A stretch of 6,257 nt of DNA from NCBI GenBank assembly GCA_002361535.1, contig DETG01000120.1, positions 1 through 6,257 on the forward strand, in the 5' to 3' direction. Shown one piece after another: positions 4,552 through 6,257 of this stretch. The notes beneath the pieces were generated by a model. It searched no databases. It had not been told where the DNA came from and was given only the letters and a program-made list of their open reading frames with translations. The first letter of the stretch is position 1. Every line of letters starts with the position of its first letter. The translations under genes were made by a program, and so were the position numbers. This DNA is from Prevotella sp. UBA3294. Lineage in GTDB: Bacteria > Bacteroidota > Bacteroidia > Bacteroidales > Bacteroidaceae.

Positions 4552-6257
4552 TCAGAACATCCTCTGGATGCGCTGGTCGAATTCGGAAGCACGCCCTTCG
4601 ATGTTGAAAAGTTCTTTCAACAATTTGATGCGGAGTTTATTGACATAGGATGGTGCAACCTGAAGTAAGGCAGCTATAGAAGAAGGGGGCACGTGAAGAC
4701 GGACCAAGATGCACAACTTATATTCCTTCTCGGTCAGGAACGGCTTCCACTGTTCAAGGCACCCGTAGAACTCTGGCAGGTGCTCCTCAGTGATGTGAAG
4801 CAGCTGTTGCCACTCAGAAACTGATGGCATGGAACCCTTTGCTACGTTGCCCTTGAAACGGAGATAGACGGGATGTTTCTCGATGACCTTGCTCAGGGGA
4901 TTATGAAGCCGTTGATATTCTCCTATTTTTTGCTCAAGTGCATTTATTTCCTTTTCCTTCTTTTCTATCAAGGTCTTGTATTCCTCCTCGTGTTGTTTCA
5001 ACTGCTGAGTTTCTTCGGTCATAATATCCAGAGTACAGAGGTTGTGCTGATACTCTGCAATAGCTTCCTGTTTCCTCTTTTGCTCGTTGTTCCTGTAACG
5101 TGTAAACCATATCAGACAGAGAATCGCACCTGCCAACACCATTGCCAACATGAATTTGGCACGGTCGGCAGAACGCTTCTCTGCTGCTGCCATCTTCTGG
5201 CTGCGCTGATAATCGTAAAGCTGAGACATGCGATGGACGGTCTCTGTCTGTCGGATATAGGACTGACGGTCGAGAGCCTTGGCATAGAGTTGGGAATATC
5301 TTACAGAGGAGTCTGCTATTCCAAGCTGTTGGTAAAGGTCCATCAGTCCTTTACAAGCTCCTATTGTGTCATTCAATGAGCGGCTTTTATGTTGAAGCCA
5401 GCGGAAATAGTACTCAGCAGAATCTGGTATATGTTGCTGAAGAAAGTATTCTCCTTTTATATAATAATAGATCTCACGGCCTTTCGTAATATGCCCTCTG
5501 GAATCAAACAAGCCAGATATATTCTCAAACTCATCCATTAATTGTCTGGCTTCAACAAGTCTTCCACGATTAACATATAAATCGATTAATATGTTACAAA
5601 CAGCGGCAGCCTTTTCGGGAGCACGATGGACATGGTATAAATATCTGGCCTTTTCTGCATGACTAATAACTTTATCAGTGTCTCCCATCAAATAGTAAGC
5701 CTTTAACATCAGTTCAAAACTCCTAACATAGCGTAATGTATCTTTGAGTTTTAAAGCATAACGCTGATTGGTCAGCCTACATTCAATTTCATTTGTTGGA
5801 AGGTCTTGTAAATGGTATAATTCTGCCATCTGACTATACACATTCAGGAGAATACGGAGGTGCTCATGGTTGGTGGTGTCAGCCTTATCCACCGCATCCT
5901 GATAGCACTGCAGTGCCATGGGTGCCTCGCCCATGTCGCGGTAGGCACAGCCGAGGAGGTAGTGGGCGCGCATCTGCTCGTTGGGAGAGCCGTGGCGGTC
6001 GTAGTATTCGGCAACCTCCTTGAGGATGCTGTCGGTGGTCATATCTACGTAGGCCTTGTTCATGGCATCGGCAAGCAGCAGGTGGTAGTACATGCGGTGG
6101 GCCTTGGATGCCGTCTGGATGGAGTCTTTGTATTGGGTGAGCAGGCTTAGGGCGCTGTCGGGATTGACGGCACAGAGACTGTCGGCTGCCACCAACGTTG
6201 TGGGGTAGCGGCGGTCGGTGCAGGCAAAGAGTGCAAGCACTGACAGGAGGGTAAGGA
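4552..6257 (-). CDS. TPR / transmembrane / helix-turn-helix regulator, lipoprotein-type N-terminus, 5' end outside window
   Basis: The reading frame stays open to the right edge and reads LTLLSVLALFAC-TDRR, a lipoprotein signal with lipobox LFAC (Cys codon 6222-6220). The true start is therefore beyond the window; the GTG at 6240 lies inside the signal. Numbering from that GTG, residues 8-350 are helical TPR-like repeats (clear units near 92-121, 212-240, 258-284 and 296-324). Residues 363-379 (FMLAMVLAGAILCLIWF) form one transmembrane helix followed by positive RYRNNEQKRK. Residues about 385-445 are a charged coiled coil. Residues about 502-545, starting LTEKEYKLCILVRL, form a LuxR-like helix-turn-helix with SSIAALLQVAPSYVNKLR as the likely HTH core. 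Inferred topology: periplasmic TPR sensor, cytoplasmic DNA-binding tail, i.e. a one-component membrane regulator. It sits directly upstream of the DUF3244/protease operon, its likely target. The 5' part is much richer in GC than the middle. The architecture is clear; ligand and target are not shown. Confidence 0.87.
   Translation of the reverse strand, partial: LTLLSVLALFACTDRRYPTTLVAADSLCAVNPDSALSLLTQYKDSIQTASKAHRMYYHLLLADAMNKAYVDMTTDSILKEVAEYYDRHGSPNEQMRAHYLLGCAYRDMGEAPMALQCYQDAVDKADTTNHEHLRILLNVYSQMAELYHLQDLPTNEIECRLTNQRYALKLKDTLRYVRSFELMLKAYYLMGDTDKVISHAEKARYLYHVHRAPEKAAAVCNILIDLYVNRGRLVEARQLMDEFENISGLFDSRGHITKGREIYYYIKGEYFLQQHIPDSAEYYFRWLQHKSRSLNDTIGACKGLMDLYQQLGIADSSVRYSQLYAKALDRQSYIRQTETVHRMSQLYDYQRSQKMAAAEKRSADRAKFMLAMVLAGAILCLIWFTRYRNNEQKRKQEAIAEYQHNLCTLDIMTEETQQLKQHEEEYKTLIEKKEKEINALEQKIGEYQRLHNPLSKVIEKHPVYLRFKGNVAKGSMPSVSEWQQLLHITEEHLPEFYGCLEQWKPFLTEKEYKLCILVRLHVPPSSIAALLQVAPSYVNKLRIKLLKELFNIEGRASEFDQRIQRMF

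Noticed and set aside
4873..5379. A 168-codon plus-strand frame opposite the regulator gene.
   Set aside because: It is the antisense shadow of the coiled-coil and transmembrane region; its hydrophobic residues mirror Lys/Glu-rich codons on the real strand.

Overview
The window looks like Bacteroidota DNA, most likely Bacteroidales and perhaps Prevotellaceae. The signs are a TAnnTTTG-type promoter box, mostly no useful Shine-Dalgarno sites, many exported proteins with Bacteroidales-style lipoprotein signals, a DUF3244 protein, and C-termini resembling type IX secretion sorting tails (for example one ending GVYIQNGRKVVVK). The genus is an inference from protein style only.

Every supported gene is on the minus strand, so the locus reads from right to left. 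(1) 6257-4552 is a large membrane regulator. It has a lipoprotein signal running off the right edge, periplasmic TPR helices, one transmembrane helix, a coiled coil and a C-terminal helix-turn-helix. (2) 4551-4396 is a compact control region. It holds two near-identical 18-bp repeats, a terminator hairpin that overlaps one of them, and a -7 promoter box. (3) 4395-945 is an apparent operon for three exported proteins: a DUF3244 protein, a full-length S8 (subtilisin-like) serine protease with propeptide and C-terminal tail, and an Asp-box beta-propeller protein. (4) 944-745 is a 200-bp gap with two inverted repeats. (5) 744-80 holds a small acidic lipoprotein gene. Its stop overlaps, as ATGA, the start of a short secreted-protein gene whose C-terminal half looks replaced or lost. 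(6) 79-1 has no gene. It ends in a G-rich motif, probably half of a palindromic intergenic repeat cut by the window edge.

Working model (inference): the membrane-spanning TPR/HTH protein senses something in the periplasm and controls the adjacent protease operon through the repeated GGTGAA motifs. The protease and propeller protein act at or outside the outer membrane. The DUF3244 protein and the small surface lipoprotein may be accessory or inhibitor-like partners. I saw no tRNA, rRNA, CRISPR array, transposase or plus-strand gene.
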